A stretch of 64,000 nucleotides of DNA from Euborellia annulipes (GCA_023213315.1 JAKCPI010022051.1:1-64000), one strand, 5' to 3'. Shown: positions 21,777 through 32,584, counted from the stretch's first letter. Notes: a model not told the origin generated them from the sequence alone. Numbers and translations: made by a program.

Positions 21777-22612
21777 TTAAGGGGCTTCACGAGGTCACTT
21801 TGAAGTATTTTTTTATGCAGGTTTTTAAATGATTTAAATTCGTGAGCATTTTACATAATAGAATGCTTTTTTTTAGAATTATGAATAATTAAAAAAATTT
21901 ATTTATAGAAAATGCAAAAAACGTAATTTTTTTTTAAATCTGATAATATAAAAACCATTAATATCCAACCTAAAATAATTAAAATGAGTGGTGACAAAGT
22001 CAAAAATAAATTTTGTATTTATTTAAAAATTAACGGCGAAATTGTTCAGCGCTCTTGCAAAAGATGGCAGGCTAGTCTAACAGCCGGCATTATCGGATCT
22101 CTTTTTTTAACACTCACACTTATTCACACTCACACTCACACACATTCACACAGTCTTTTCGGCAACTCAGGCCATATAAGACTTTGACGATATCCATTAT
22201 TAATTAATATACATATTGGGGGTCCTTGGGGGGCATTCTTATTTGAACCATTTGGTATACAAATAGCTTAAATAAATCCGACTGCCTGGGGCCCGAACCC
22301 GCAACTTTTTGTATATGAGGCTTGCAAGCTAACCCCTACACCAAGCCCGAGGGGAGTATCAGATCACTTATAAGCCTATATTTACGTTTTTATGCTGTTA
22401 TAAATTTTTTTTTTTTTTTTTTTTTGTTTTTTTGCCCCTCAAAACCCCCTCATAATACTTTTTTAAATGCTGTTATAAATGATATATAAAATTTATAAAC
22501 TATTCATTATTAAAAGGTGATTGTCAATCAACGAAAATTAAACAATATTAAATACGATATAGTCGTATCCTGCCATCTTTTGGCAAATTTTCTGAAATAG
22601 TTCTGTACTTAT
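21777..22612 (+). mobile_element. TTAA element, copy C, divergent and split by a SINE
   Basis: TTAAGGGGCTTCACGAGGTC at 21777 matches the left end of the TTAA family. CTCTTGCAAAAGATGGCAGG and AGTCTAACAGCC match its middle. The second half resumes after the SINE at 22100-22356 (GCCTATATTTACG, then TTTATGCTGTTATAAA). The right end stops near TCCTGCCATCTTTTGGCAAA without a terminal TTAA. Confidence 0.75.
22100..22356 (-). mobile_element. SINE S inserted in the TTAA element, 9-bp TSD
   Basis: Full-length minus-strand SINE S. The T-run, CACTCACA tract and GTCTTTTCGGCAACTCAGG lead to the tRNA-like head (complement of TTGGTGTAGGGGTTAGC). The flanks read TATCGGATC (22091-22099) and TATCAGATC (22357-22365), one mismatch apart. 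Confidence 0.9.
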
Positions 22613-22837
22613 GTTTGTTATTACAAGTGGCAAAAGCCCCCTGGATCCCCTTGCTCGCCTTTGTAGAGCAATTGCAAAATTTTAAAGTTTTAAATTTCCC
22701 TCTCTGGCTTCCTATCACTCTAACCAAACAGCGCGAGAGAATGGTAAATAGGAACATAAAACGGAAGTCAGTGGCTAGCGCTTTATATTATAGTATGATT
22801 ATTCTCTGATACAATAAATTTAATTTCTTTTATGTGA

Positions 22838-22892
22838 CACAAGTTCTGATGATGAGCGCGATGGGCATTCGAAACATCGACAGGGAATATTT
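22838..22892 (+). repeat. CTGATGA...CGAAACAT module
   Basis: TTCTGATGATGAGCGCGATG runs on to GGGCATTCGAAACATCGAC. TGAGC/GCATT pairing is weak. It is a degenerate member of the CTGANGA-stem-GAAA set. Confidence 0.5.
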
Positions 22893-22924
22893 TTTTGCGT
22901 TTTCATAATTTTCCTGAACTAAAA

Positions 22925-23200
22925 ATATTCAGCAAATTTGAGAGATGAGTTTGTGTTTATGATTGGGCCAAATTACACCCCCTGGACTCGAACCAGGTCG
23001 GCTTTCGCGGCAGGTGGACCAACTTTATCCTACGTCGCCAGGACAATAAACAACATTTCGCCTCCGCCTCTTAAGATAATGAATGAAATTAAAATTTCAT
23101 TGATATATTAAATTCCGTATGCCATCTAGCATTCTGGTTCGAGTCCAGAAGACGCAATTTTTCTCAATCATAAACACAAACTCATCTCGCAAATTAAACT
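22925..23200. repeat. Inverted pair of a third tRNA-like SINE
   Basis: Minus-strand copy (about 22925-23045) has B box GGTTCGAGTCCAGG and an A-box-like TAGGATAAAGTTGG. A plus-strand partial copy (about 23125-23200) repeats CTGGTTCGAGTCCAGA and then AATCATAAACACAAACTC. Both share the body ATAAACACAAACTCATCTC, so the two halves form a foldback. Confidence 0.7.
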
Positions 23201-24351
23201 GGATAATTTACAGCATTTGGGCGTTGATTGAAAAAATTGCATCTTTTTCATCCAAAGCACTCACTGCCTAGTTAAAAATATTTAATTAAGATATCATTCA
23301 ATATTATATTCTTGTCATTAGAAATTTCTTAAAATGAAAAATTTACTATTGACGAGGACTTAAACAAATTGAACTTTAAACGGAACATTTTAAATAACAA
23401 ATTTTTGTTTATTATTAGTTTTCTGTCATAAACTGTCAAAAGTTTCTCATTTTTCATCTACTTTACTTTGAAATTATCATTTATTTTTTTTCCTCCCTTT
23501 GAACCTCTGAGAAACCATTTATAATATTTTCCAATGAGATGACAAAATTTTTTTTTTTTTTTCTAAACATTATTTAATCGAAATTTTGTATCTCACAGTA
23601 AAAATAACATTTATCAAAATTGAAGAGAATCTACCGATCCGACATTTTAAAGTTAAAATAGTAATGGAAGGGGAAGGGCGGGGCCTCGAGTTAGACAGCG
23701 TTAGAGAAAAACCAGTCTGGAATATCAGGATGGTGGGGGAACTTCGCCTCCTCTCTCTTGGATTGGTAGAGTTCGAATTTGGTGATGCTCAACCTCCTAG
23801 GGCGTGACAAATACAAACAGGGCAAAAAAAGTGTGGGGAAATAGTTAAGGATACCCATTTCACCCTAGATGTAATTAATACAACATATTTTATTAAAATT
23901 GAAAATTAAAATTTTTTTCATCCAATCCAGTACAATAGAGGCTATTGTACGAATTGTGAAAATGGAGGCCATTTTCAATTCTATTATGGGTATAAATTAA
24001 ACTAAAAATAATTTCATTCTATTTCCCCCACTTTCTCCGACGCCACAACATAATATAAACAATAATTACTTTCTATTTTGTAATAATTTTTTTTTTTTTT
24101 GCATTTAGAACTACCTGTCGCCAGATGTGCAGAAGAATGGCTATAATTCAAACTACATTTCACTTTTGAGATATTACTAATCAATGGCGTATTCAGCCCC
24201 CCCCCCTCACTAAAACAAAAAATTACTTATTATTTTCAAATGAAAAAATTTGTTTTTATGTTTTAAATAATATATGAAATAATAATTATCATTATTTACA
24301 ATCATATCTCTTAATTTTAGTTCTTTTATTCTATCTCTCGGAATCTATCTT
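23201..24351. other. AT-rich sequence, nothing firm
   Basis: A 73-codon frame (23586-23807) has a GC-richer end but no recognisable domain or splice context. A C-run lies near 24199. No repeat relation was found. Confidence 0.4.
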
Positions 24352-24434
24352 AAAATCATCGTGCTGCCTGGGATCCGAACCCGCGACCCTTGATATAGAA
24401 AGCAGGCCCGCTACCAACTACATCAAGCCCGAGG
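24352..24434 (-). mobile_element. SINE S head fragment
   Basis: Contains the B box (complement: GGGTTCGGATCCCAGGCAG) and an A box partly mutated (complement of CTACCAACTACATCAAGC). Body and tail are lost. Confidence 0.82.
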
Positions 24435-24461
24435 CAGGAGTTAATTTTATTGTTATGTGAG

Positions 24462-24810
24462 TTTTAATTATAGACTACATTTGTATTAAATACTTTACAA
24501 CGTTTCCACTACTCATTCTGCAGTCGTTTTCAAGTACTGTACACTTGCTCCGACTAAAATGAACTAACCTCAAAGGGACAGTGACGTGCATTTTATATGC
24601 AATGACTTCAGCGCCATCTACAGTCATTCTCCAGATTCTGCTAGACACAAACATAAGCCACCATGTGTCTAGCTTCATGAGAATGACTGTAGATGGCACT
24701 GACGTCTTTGCATATAAAATGCACGTCACTGTCCCTTTGAGGTTAGTTCACTTTAGTCGGAGTAAGTGTATAGTACTTGAAAACGACTGCAGAATAAGCA
24801 GTCGAAACAT
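24462..24810. repeat. Long inverted repeat with CGAAACATT end
   Basis: The arms share TGCAGTCGTTTTCAAGTACT, CTCAAAGGGACAGTGACGTG and AGTCATTCTC in complementary order around a ~60-bp centre. The right arm ends GACTGC, AGAATAA, GCAGTCGAAACATTG, a hairpin followed by GAAAC. A single arm of the same family lies at 1182-1375. Apparent mirror-image open frames on both strands come from the palindrome. Confidence 0.88.
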
Positions 24811-24894
24811 TGTGAGTTTTCTAAACTGAAGACTGAAATTTTCTCGTCGAAGCTGAAATAAAAATTCAGTAGCCTTGATTAAGTTTATAAAAAT

Positions 24895-25035
24895 TACTGA
24901 ATGAATAGAACGTTTCGGTTCTTATTTGTGCCTTTTTCAAATCTTTAATGTTATGATGATTCATGTTTATGTACGTAAATAATTTTAACAACTCCTAAAG
25001 GCAGAAATAAGTGCCAAAATGTTGCATTCCCAGGT
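24895..25035. repeat. GTTTCGGT foldback remnant
   Basis: AGAACGTTTCGGTTCTTATT and, inverted, GCAGAAATAAGTGCCAAAAT form loosely complementary arms around a central AT stretch. A probable decayed member of the CGAAACGT set. Confidence 0.45.
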
Positions 25036-25681
25036 GAGATAAAGATTATTTTTATATTATATATAATATATAAAAAATATTATTCATTGAAATAAAAAAA
25101 TTTGTAATTTTTCTCTTTTATATTAAATTTTTTTCATAAAAAAAAAAAAATTACTAGCTTAAAAGGATTACGTTAGTAACTCATAGGAAGTTGGATAAAT
25201 AAATAAATTATAAAAAATAAATAAATAAATAAATAAAAGAAAAAAAGCGTTTGTTTATAGAAAAATCTCGTTGGCAGTTGGAGCTATTACCCCAAAGGTT
25301 TCCTTCCACCAACAGAGAGACAGACAGACTGACTGCCTTCTTCAATGTTGGCAATGAAATTGAGGAAATGAACTGGATGCGAAGAAAAAGGCTTTGATGC
25401 TGAATCGAGGGTGGGTTAGTGTGTCTGTGTGTGTGTGTGTCTGTGTCTGTGTGTGCGTCTATATCTATATACACACAAAGAGTAAAGTTGCGATTGAGTT
25501 GACCCGTTTTTTCAAATCCCTAAGAAGAGAAAAAAAAAAGATTACAAACCGGAGATCAACTATATATATTTATAAACATCTATATTTAAAGAAGGAAACA
25601 GAGAGAGAGAGAGTTAATAATCAAAATGTTTAGGATTTACATATTTTTGTTTTATAATTTAAACTTATTTAAATAGCCATT
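25036..25681. repeat. Simple repeats
   Basis: AAAT tandem (25195-25240), GT/CTGTGT tract (25418-25460) and GA tract (25600-25612). The open frames here are translations of these repeats. Confidence 0.7.
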
Positions 25682-25795
25682 TCCCTCGGGCTTTGGTGTA
25701 ATTGGTAGCGTGCTGGCCTTCTATACCAAGGGTCGCGGGTTCGGATTCCAGGCAGTTCGTTGATTTTATTTAAGCCATTTGGATTCCAAAGATTT
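25682..25795 (+). mobile_element. SINE S, 3'-truncated
   Basis: Well preserved head: TTTGGTGTAATTGGTAGCGT for the A box and CGCGGGTTCGGATTCC for the B box, then GCCATTTGGATTCCAAAG. The body and tail are missing. Confidence 0.88.
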
Positions 25796-26029
25796 GCAAT
25801 TATGGTTATACTTAAAACCGCAAACAATGAAAAAAATCTTGTCAGCAACTGCGGTGATCCTCTATAGACACTGAAAAATACTATCTTGCCGCCAGCTGCG
25901 GTGGTCCATTCTAGCCCCTTCACCTCCTTTCTCTCCCTTCATTATCAATTTAAATGTACGGCCTAAAAACTACGCAAAATTGTGACAAAGTTCATAATAT
26001 ACTACCTGGTGCCCCAATCCATGAAAAAT

Positions 26030-26289
26030 CAAGAGCGGATACAAGGGGGGGGGGGTAAAGGGGGTAATTACCCCCGAGATTCGAAAAAATACCTTTTTTT
26101 CGCAAAAAATTTATTTTTAATGTAAAATTTTTAAAATTAATACTTAAAAATTTGATGTGTAATTATATTCTGGCAAACAAGTACAGAATGTGCTTTTAAA
26201 TTACCAAAATTAAAAAAAAAAATAGTGTGCTGTGCGACGAGTCACACCAGATTACCCCCCTCCGAGAAACACCTCTGGATCCGCCCTTG
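26030..26289. mobile_element. hAT-like MITE carrying H hairpin sequence, TSD TGAAAAAT
   Basis: The ends are CAAGAGCGGATACAAGGG and CTGGATCCGCCCTTG, with TGAAAAAT repeated at 26022-26029 and 26290-26297. G-run and C-run subterminal stretches are present. Near the right end it carries GTGTGCTGTGCGACGAGTCA and CACCAGATTA, one arm of the H-family terminal hairpin. A second copy with the same chimeric layout is at 43157-43425. Confidence 0.93.
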
Positions 26290-26802
26290 TGAAAAATACT
26301 ACTCTGCCACCAGTTACGGGGGTCCCCTATAGCCCCTTCACCTCCTTTTTCTCTCCCTTTATTAAAAATTTAAATTTACTCGGGAATGAGAAAAAATGTG
26401 AGTGTTTTTTTATAAAAAAAAAAAGAAAAAGATAAGAAATATTTCGACATGGAAAAAAATTAAATAAGTTAGGGAAAGATTCTTAAAAAATAATTTTTTC
26501 CTGGGTCTGTTTTATTACATTAGGACTACATTTTTTTTATTTATTTAAAAATTTGTAATCCCACTAATAAAAGGTATAGAACTGTAAATATTCAAGAATA
26601 TTTTTTTTAAAATACTTGTTTTTTAATTGACAAACAAAAATCAATCGTTATGAACCTCTACATAACCTGTGAGTGAAGCTTTTGGATAAATTATTCTTTT
26701 ATCTTTTTATTCTTTTAATGGCACGCCTGCAGTATATGAAACCAAATAAGTATTGAATTGTTTCTGATTGCCTATGGTTTAGGCGCGCCTAAGAATTAAA
26801 TA

Positions 26803-27003
26803 GCCGGGGGGCTTGGCAACGGAGAACAGTCACCAACCACAATCGTTGCAGTTAAGCAATGCCAAGCGCGGCGAAAACTCGGAATTGGTGACCCCAAGCA
26901 ATCAGCTTGTGGAACGTCCCCTGGTAGCCATCGATACTATGTATTTTCAATTAAAGAAATATATCACCCCTAAATGGCCTCTGTAGCCGAAAAGGGAAAA
27001 AAA
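26803..27003 (+). mobile_element. SINE family F (5S-like head), 12-bp TSD
   Basis: The head contains GTTGCAGTTAAGCAATGCCA and ATTGGTGACCCC, resembling the internal promoter boxes of 5S rRNA (GTTAAGCA and GGTGACC). The body includes AGCCATCGATACTATG. The tail reads GGCCTCTGTAGCCGAAAAGG, followed by an A-run. AAGAATTAAATA is repeated at 26791-26802 and 27004-27015. Other copies: 28221-28350, 29570-29782, 41141-41385, 50205-50340. Confidence 0.88.
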
Positions 27004-27312
27004 AAGAATTAAATACGTAGATAAAGGCTTAGCCTGAAATTAAGATAAATAAAAAATTAAAAAAGGGGTACTGTCTTTAACTCCGCCATTATGAATTTCT
27101 CTTTACTCCTCTGCATATACCGATGGAAAATTCTTCCAGTAAAAAAAAAAAAAAAAAAAAGATTAAAACTGGAAATTCCAAAAAGAAAAGAATTCTCATA
27201 AATTTCTAATAACGAAATTAAAAGATATTTATTTTATTGCTGTAAAAAAAAAGTAAATAAATTTGCATTTATTTATTTCTTTATGATCACTTAAAAAACT
27301 TTCATTAAAATA

Positions 27313-27336
27313 GGCAAGAGAGAGAGAGAGAGAGAG
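27313..27336. repeat. GA microsatellite
   Basis: An (AG)n tract followed by G-rich sequence; no other feature. Confidence 0.8.
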
Positions 27337-27599
27337 GAAGTGGGGGGAAAGAAAGTCGAATAAAACTGCGTGTCTAAATATTTATTGTCTCCTTGTATAA
27401 AGTATTATCCTCTTTTTTAGTGTCCTTTTTATTGACTTGTTTAAAAAAAAAAAATTGCTCATATTTAAAATTTAAAACTTTTTTTTAACCCTTTATTGCT
27501 TTGGTTAAACAAATTTTATAAAACATTAAATAATATAAGAGTCTAATTTTGAGGATGGGTTTCATTAGGCTTTAACGATTTGTAGGGGTCGAGATTATC

Positions 27600-27785
27600 T
27601 CTTAGAAGAGGGCATTTTTTGCGACAAGCGGGATCTGAACTCATGCCTTGCAGTTATAGATCTTTAATCCGTTTTTTTTTTTTTTTTTTTTTTGTAATGG
27701 GTGCATAAGGTCCGAAGACCTATAAAGACCAGTGGTCACATGCAGCCAGGAAGAGAATAAAAACAAAGGGAGAAGCCTAAAAGGG
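27600..27785 (-). repeat. tRNA-like SINE head and SINE-like tail around a T-run
   Basis: On the minus strand about 27607-27672 carries a B-box-like GAGTTCAGATCCCGC. A 20-base T-run follows on the plus strand, then AATGGGTGCATAAGGTCCGA and CCAGTGGTCACATGCAGCCA. The latter sequence recurs at 57845-57945 next to another T-run, so it is a repeat body with an A-tail on the minus strand. Confidence 0.6.
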
Positions 27786-28016
27786 GAACTCAACTGCGGG
27801 AACTGAGAAGATGCCTGTTGAGATTAGACTTGAAAGTCTGAAGATTGTAGGTTTTGGAGAAGATAGACGCAGGGAGCTTTGATCACATCTACTAGGGAGG
27901 AATCTTTTATTTTTATTTTCAGGGAATTTCTTTTTACTATATATTTATTTATTCATAAATAGATTCATTAAACTAGATACTGGGACATCAATAGTAATTG
28001 GTGTTTAATATAGAGA

Positions 28017-28158
28017 CATGGGCGTAACTAGGCAGCCCCCCCCCCCCCAGAAGGCTCCTCGCCCCAAGAAAAATTGATACAATATGGGCCAATTCCAGGC
28101 CCCCCGGAGGATGGCTGGTCCCATGGCCCCCCACCCAAATTTCCTAGTTACGCCCAAG
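28017..28158. mobile_element. hAT-like MITE, TSD TATAGAGA
   Basis: The ends are CATGGGCGTAACTAGG and CCTAGTTACGCCCAAG, with TATAGAGA at 28009-28016 and 28159-28166. At 142 bp it is the shortest intact member. The interior is a C-run followed by GC-rich sequence. Confidence 0.93.
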
Positions 28159-28220
28159 TATAGAGATCCTAATGAAGGCATATTCACTTACTTGCCAAGC
28201 TCCCAAATCATTCCAAAATT

Positions 28221-28350
28221 TTTAATTTTTTTTTATAACCCTTTTCGGCTACTGCAAGTAGTATTTAATATCTTTACAATTTGTAGGATCGATAGCTACC
28301 GGGGGGACGTTCCACTCGGGATCACCAATCCCGAGCTTGGAATCACTCAA
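28221..28350 (-). mobile_element. SINE F fragment
   Basis: The T-run and CCCTTTTCGGCTACTGC give the tail, then ATCGATAGCTACCGGGGG and GGGATCACCAATCCCGAG give the head region on the minus strand. The middle body is shortened. Confidence 0.75.
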
Positions 28351-29066
28351 AATCTTTAATTTGAAATAAGTCACTCATTCAACGTAAACTGACTAATGTC
28401 GGTATAATATTTAAGTGATTTGTTTATTTATTTATTTAAATAAAAAGAAATTCTAGCGGTCATATCTATTATATACATAGAGTTAAACAATTAATGTACT
28501 GTATGTTAATGACAGCCAGACGCCATTATTATTAGTCATTAACTCTAATTAGAAGGAGGGGACGGGACTGAAGAGATGTTATTTTAGTAACAATTCTGAC
28601 ATGTTTTATGCTTATCTAAACATTCAATGAATATACATTCACGTTTACTCAAATTATTCCGCAAGAAATTACTATAATGTAGTAATATAATGGAAATATT
28701 TATTTATCTTTTGATTTTGGTCTATTTTAAATTATTAGTGGGATGAATGGTTCTGTACCACATAAAGAAAAATAATTATTAAAATAAATAATAGATTAAT
28801 GATTAAAACAATATGCCACAAGATTGTACCCGGGATCTCAGGATGCGAATTAAAATTGTTTGGACCAGGATCTGGTTAAATACAAAATTGGATAAATTTT
28901 TTAATACTAAAAAAAGTTAATTTTTCGGATAAAGAGATTATTTTAATAATAATATTATGAATCAATTTTTAGATTTTTAATAGCATATAGGTGTTCCTTT
29001 GGCTTATTGGCATCCATTTTTTAGAGGCATGTCACTTGAAATATGAAATTGAATTTAACCTTTTTT
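28351..29066. other. AT-rich sequence, nothing recognised
   Basis: No gene or repeat family member recognised apart from ATTT tandem units near 28421-28440. Confidence 0.5.
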
Positions 29067-29945
29067 ACTTTCTCTTACCTATAGGCTACATGTTATTATA
29101 TAGAGAGAAAGTATTGGATTCATGTCAAAAACTCGATGTCGAGATTTTGACGGATATAAACGTTTGAGGTCCCCTGAATCCAAAAAAGTGGTTTTCGCGA
29201 CATGGTCTGTCTGTCTGTGAACATAATATCTCAAGAACGAAAAGAGCTAAGAAGTTGAAATTTTATATTTAAGTTAGGCACCCTCGTGAGACATGACTCG
29301 GAGCTTTTGACCGAAATCGACCAAAGATTACTTTAGTTTAGATTACTATTAGTACTTTACTGATGCACTTTTTCAGTTTTTTTTTTCGATTTTCTCAAAA
29401 TTCGTTCCAACGATTTTGTTAAAAATTCAAAAATGAATTATATTTTAGATACTCTTTAAAATGTATATTCTAATTTTGCCATTTAGAGATCACTTTACTC
29501 TTATACTTCATAGAAAAAATAGGTGAAATGGTTGCTATGGTAACAAAATATAAATATTTTACTATACTTTTTTTAAAACACTTTTTGGCTACAGAGGCCA
29601 TTTAGGGATTATTTATTTATTATATAAATTTTAATATACATTGTACCGATGGCAACCGGAGGGCGTTCCACATGCTGATTGCTCGGGGTCACCAATCCGC
29701 CGCGCTTGGCATCACTTAACCTCACTTAAGCTGACTGTTGATCTTCTCCGTTGCCAGGCCTTCCCCCTCCCCTCCGGCTTTTAACATACTTATAAAACTT
29801 ACATCTTGAAAATCGAATGTACACCGTACTGTCGGAAACTAAATATATCTCGAAACAAAAAATCTGGGGTGTCAAGCACAAAACGCAACTTTCGTTTACT
29901 GAAGGGTAAGAGAAAGTTGTGTGCTGTGCGACCAGTCACACCAGA
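29067..29945 (+). mobile_element. H repeat, copy 3, full length, split by a SINE F
   Basis: It starts ACTTTCTCTTACCTATAGGC and ends CAGTCACACCAGA. All landmarks are in order, including GATGTCGAGATTTTGACGG, GTCTGTCTGTCTGTG and ACTGAAGGGTAAGAGAAAGT. The body is interrupted only by the SINE F copy at 29570-29782. Confidence 0.88.
29570..29782 (-). mobile_element. SINE F inserted in H copy 3
   Basis: Tail on the left (TTTTTGGCTACAGAGGCC), head on the right (GGTCACCAATCC...TGGCATCACTTAA...TTGCCAGGCC). The flanks ACTATACTT (29561-29569) and AACATACTT (29783-29791) form a slightly decayed TSD. Confidence 0.85.
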
Positions 29946-30634
29946 TTTTTTTTATGATCAGATACATTTCTTATCTGATACTAGATGAGACATGAAAGAA
30001 TTTGTTCCATTGGGAATTTTAAAAACTATATTTATTTCCTTTCTTTTTTTACTTTATCTTATTTTTTTTTGTATTATTTTTCTTACTATATATATTCCAA
30101 CTGAATATTTATTTTGCGGTATTTTTTGATATTGGAGTGAATAGCGAGAGAATGAGTCGCCCCCAGCTTCACTATCCTCTCGTTCTGGGCGTCATCTTAA
30201 AGGTATTTTAATATATTCATACCCATAAATTGTTTAAAGACCTCAGTCCCTTAGAGGAGAGGGGGATGCACTTCCAAGGGTCATTGGTTCACTTCCTGTT
30301 TTGAACGTTAAAATACACTCACTATCAATTTAAAATAATATTTATTACATAATCTCTATGGCCTCAGATGCCAAAAATCTTTAAGACGTGTTCATTGATG
30401 TTTAAATAAACTACACTATATTATAATATTGATAATATCAAAGGTGAAAAATTAAATAAAATTTTATCATGATTTTTTTGACAACCCAAATGAAATAAAT
30501 AAATTTTTTATTGACACATATCAAAATTTTTTTATAAAATTCTTTGATTTATTCTCATATATTGAGTTACTAGCTAGTATATTTAATAAAAATTTTTGCA
30601 CGTGAATAAAATTTCTTCTCTATTGACATTTCAT
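29946..30634. other. AT-rich sequence with a weak SINE-like piece
   Basis: Around 30240-30400, GGTCATTGGTTCACTTCC (B-box-like) is followed by TATGGCCTCAGATGCCAAAA, a divergent form of the shared SINE tail. Otherwise nothing is recognised. Confidence 0.4.
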
Positions 30635-30828
30635 ATCTGGTGTGACTAGTCGCACAGCACATAACTTTCTCTTACCTTCGGCAATCGAAAGTTGTGTTCT
30701 GTGCTTGTCACACCAGATTTTTTGTGTCGACATATTAGTTTTCAACGATATATTAATATTCAAGATGTAAAAATGGGAAAATATTTATATTTTGCTAGCA
30801 TAGCATTTTAATATTTAAATTCGATATT
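30635..30828 (-). mobile_element. H repeat, copy 4 (3' end only)
   Basis: The complete terminal hairpin is present (ATCTGGTGTGACTAGTCGC to TGTCACACCAGATTTTTT), followed by GTGTCGACATATTAG and AAATGGGAAAATATTTATAT. It breaks off at the retroposon 30829-31053; the bases after 31070 do not continue H. Confidence 0.83.
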
Positions 30829-31053
30829 CTTCTTCTATCCTCGCCTTATTCCCGCAGTGCGGGGTCGGCGGCCCTCACTCTTTCCCTCCATTCCCACCTA
30901 TTTGCAAACGGGAAGAATAGAACAGGCCGACCCGTCGCACGGTCTGACGCCTTTTGAAAATTTGGAAGGAAGAGACAGACATATAAAGAACAGAAAGACT
31001 GCCTGTCCCAGCTCGGGTAGCTCATGGTTGCCATCCAAGTACCCATCTGAGCG
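30829..31053 (-). mobile_element. 225-bp retroposon with 17-bp TSD
   Basis: The direct repeat TATTTAAATTCGATATT (30812-30828 and 31054-31070) brackets a GC-richer insert. On the minus strand it reads GGTACTTGGATGGCAACC, then later CCGCCGACCCCGCACTGCGG, and ends GGCGAGGATAGAAGAAGAA. The long TSD and the GAA-rich 3' end indicate LINE-driven insertion, as a SINE or a 5'-truncated LINE tail. TACTTGGATGG resembles the C box of 5S rRNA. Confidence 0.85.
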
Positions 31054-31070
31054 TATTTAAATTCGATATT

Positions 31071-32240
31071 AAAATTAAAAATCATTGTGTGGTTTTATGA
31101 AACCACGATGCAAGTGAAACTTTTTTCGGATCGTAGGCGTTTAACTGCAAATTTTCAGAAAATTATCCAATTAAGGGTATTAAAATCGCGTTTTTCATCT
31201 TAACTTAATAATTGGAAATTGGGAATGATAATGGGAAATCAATAGACACATGTTAAAAACTGAGAACAATATTTATTTAGTAATTGAAGGTTTGAATCAT
31301 TTTAAATTATTTTAAAAATTATATTTTATCAATTTAAAAATTGAATAATTAAATCTCACAATTATTTTTTTATATTTCAACTTTCCTATTTTTGTCGTCA
31401 TGGCTTGTGACGTCACGCCCTTGACGTCACGGCTTGCAACGCGACATGCTGATAGAAGAGCGAAAAAATTTGAGAGGATCTAATAAAAGTTTCACTCGAA
31501 TAAACCTCTCAAATAGGACTTGACGAGTGGGGGTGGTGGTTTGTCCGATGTCTTGGAGAAAAGGAAACTCATCAACCCCCAGAAATTTATCAGTAAGCAA
31601 AAGTCAAAAAAAAAATAACCAGGGGATGTTATTTGAAACTTTTATTAAGCAAAAATTGTTAATTTATTTTTTCAAGTTACTTTTACGTAATTATCAGTTT
31701 AAAATCAGTTCGAAAGAGAATTTTTCTTTTACAACTTAATCCCGCAAATCGCTTTTTTTTAAATCCTTTCGCGACTAAATTAGATGGATCCCTTTTAAGG
31801 AGAAACTAATCATTACGAAAGGGTTACCGCAATTTAGTCAAAGTAAAAAAAAAATAAATATTTAGTAAATTAAAAACGAGAATTAATATCATTGATGACG
31901 TCAAAATGTTAGGGTTTTTTTTGTTTTACTTTCTCTAGGTGTTTTTTTACACACCGTTGAGGGTCAGCTGACCTTTTTGGTCGTAATCATCTGCTTTATT
32001 CCCTTCCTCTACGATCGATTAGGGAGGTTCCGATCACGGGTAGGCCGATTAACAATTACGCCCAGGGGTCCTATTTACGCACCCTCCCCTTTTATCCCTT
32101 TATCTTCTCTTCTTACCTATCTCTAAATTCGTTAATAAATAATTATTACTTTGTAGGTCTATTAATCTATTACATTTTATTAAGACTTCTTTTATATAAT
32201 ATATTTATATTATATATAATTCTAATTTTGATTATTTTTG
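31071..32240. other. AT-rich sequence, nothing recognised
   Basis: A patch with three 'TGACGTCA'-like words (31400-31435) and a GC-richer stretch at 31960-32100 are the only departures from AT-rich background. No gene or repeat is supported. Confidence 0.45.
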
Positions 32241-32246
32241 TTTCAG

Positions 32247-32342
32247 GTAACCATCTTATAAATAACGAAACTCCTAAATTAGAGATGTCCAATCGGCATG
32301 CAAATAAAACCGCAAGTAATCTAAATATACCGTATATGCCTA
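32247..32342 (+). CDS. Candidate internal exon (or recursive-splice exon) of an unidentified gene
   Basis: The acceptor GATTATTTTTGTTTCAG ends at 32246 and the donor GTAAGA starts at 32343. The 96 nt between are open in a single frame (two leading bases, 31 codons, one trailing base). The peptide begins NHLINNETPKLE and ends NLNIPYMP. It is polar and Asn-rich with no domain, and would suit a linker. The first exon bases are GTAACC, so the acceptor is directly followed by a donor-like word, as at 6008. It could be a real coding exon, a recursive-splice exon, or a chance pairing of splice motifs in AT-rich DNA. No neighbouring exon was found. Confidence 0.4.
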
Positions 32343-32584
32343 GTAAGATATTTTTTTATTTATTTTTTATCATGTCTAATATCATTTTTGTACAAATTCT
32401 TTTTTTGTGAGTCCCAATTATTCATAGAGTTGAATAAATTTTTGTCTTGAAGTGTTAGACTTGAAGGTTAACTGATTTATTAATTCTTAAGATTTACAGA
32501 CCACAATTCGGTTCATAGATGTCTCACAGACACCTGCACTCTCTCCAATAATCAATTAACTCCTTAATTACCAATTGTTCACAC

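Noticed and set aside
23586..23807. A 73-residue frame with acidic and hydrophobic residues
   Set aside because: No domain, splice context or repeat-independent support.
24475..24829. Mirror-image frames on both strands with similar peptides
   Set aside because: They result from the long inverted repeat, which makes both strands encode nearly the same sequence.
25682..25795. A functional tRNA gene
   Set aside because: The A and B boxes are good, but the same unit recurs with SINE body, tail and TSD; the acceptor and anticodon arms do not form a clean cloverleaf.
26803..27003. A 5S rRNA gene
   Set aside because: Only the promoter-like boxes resemble 5S; the rest diverges and a SINE tail with TSD follows.
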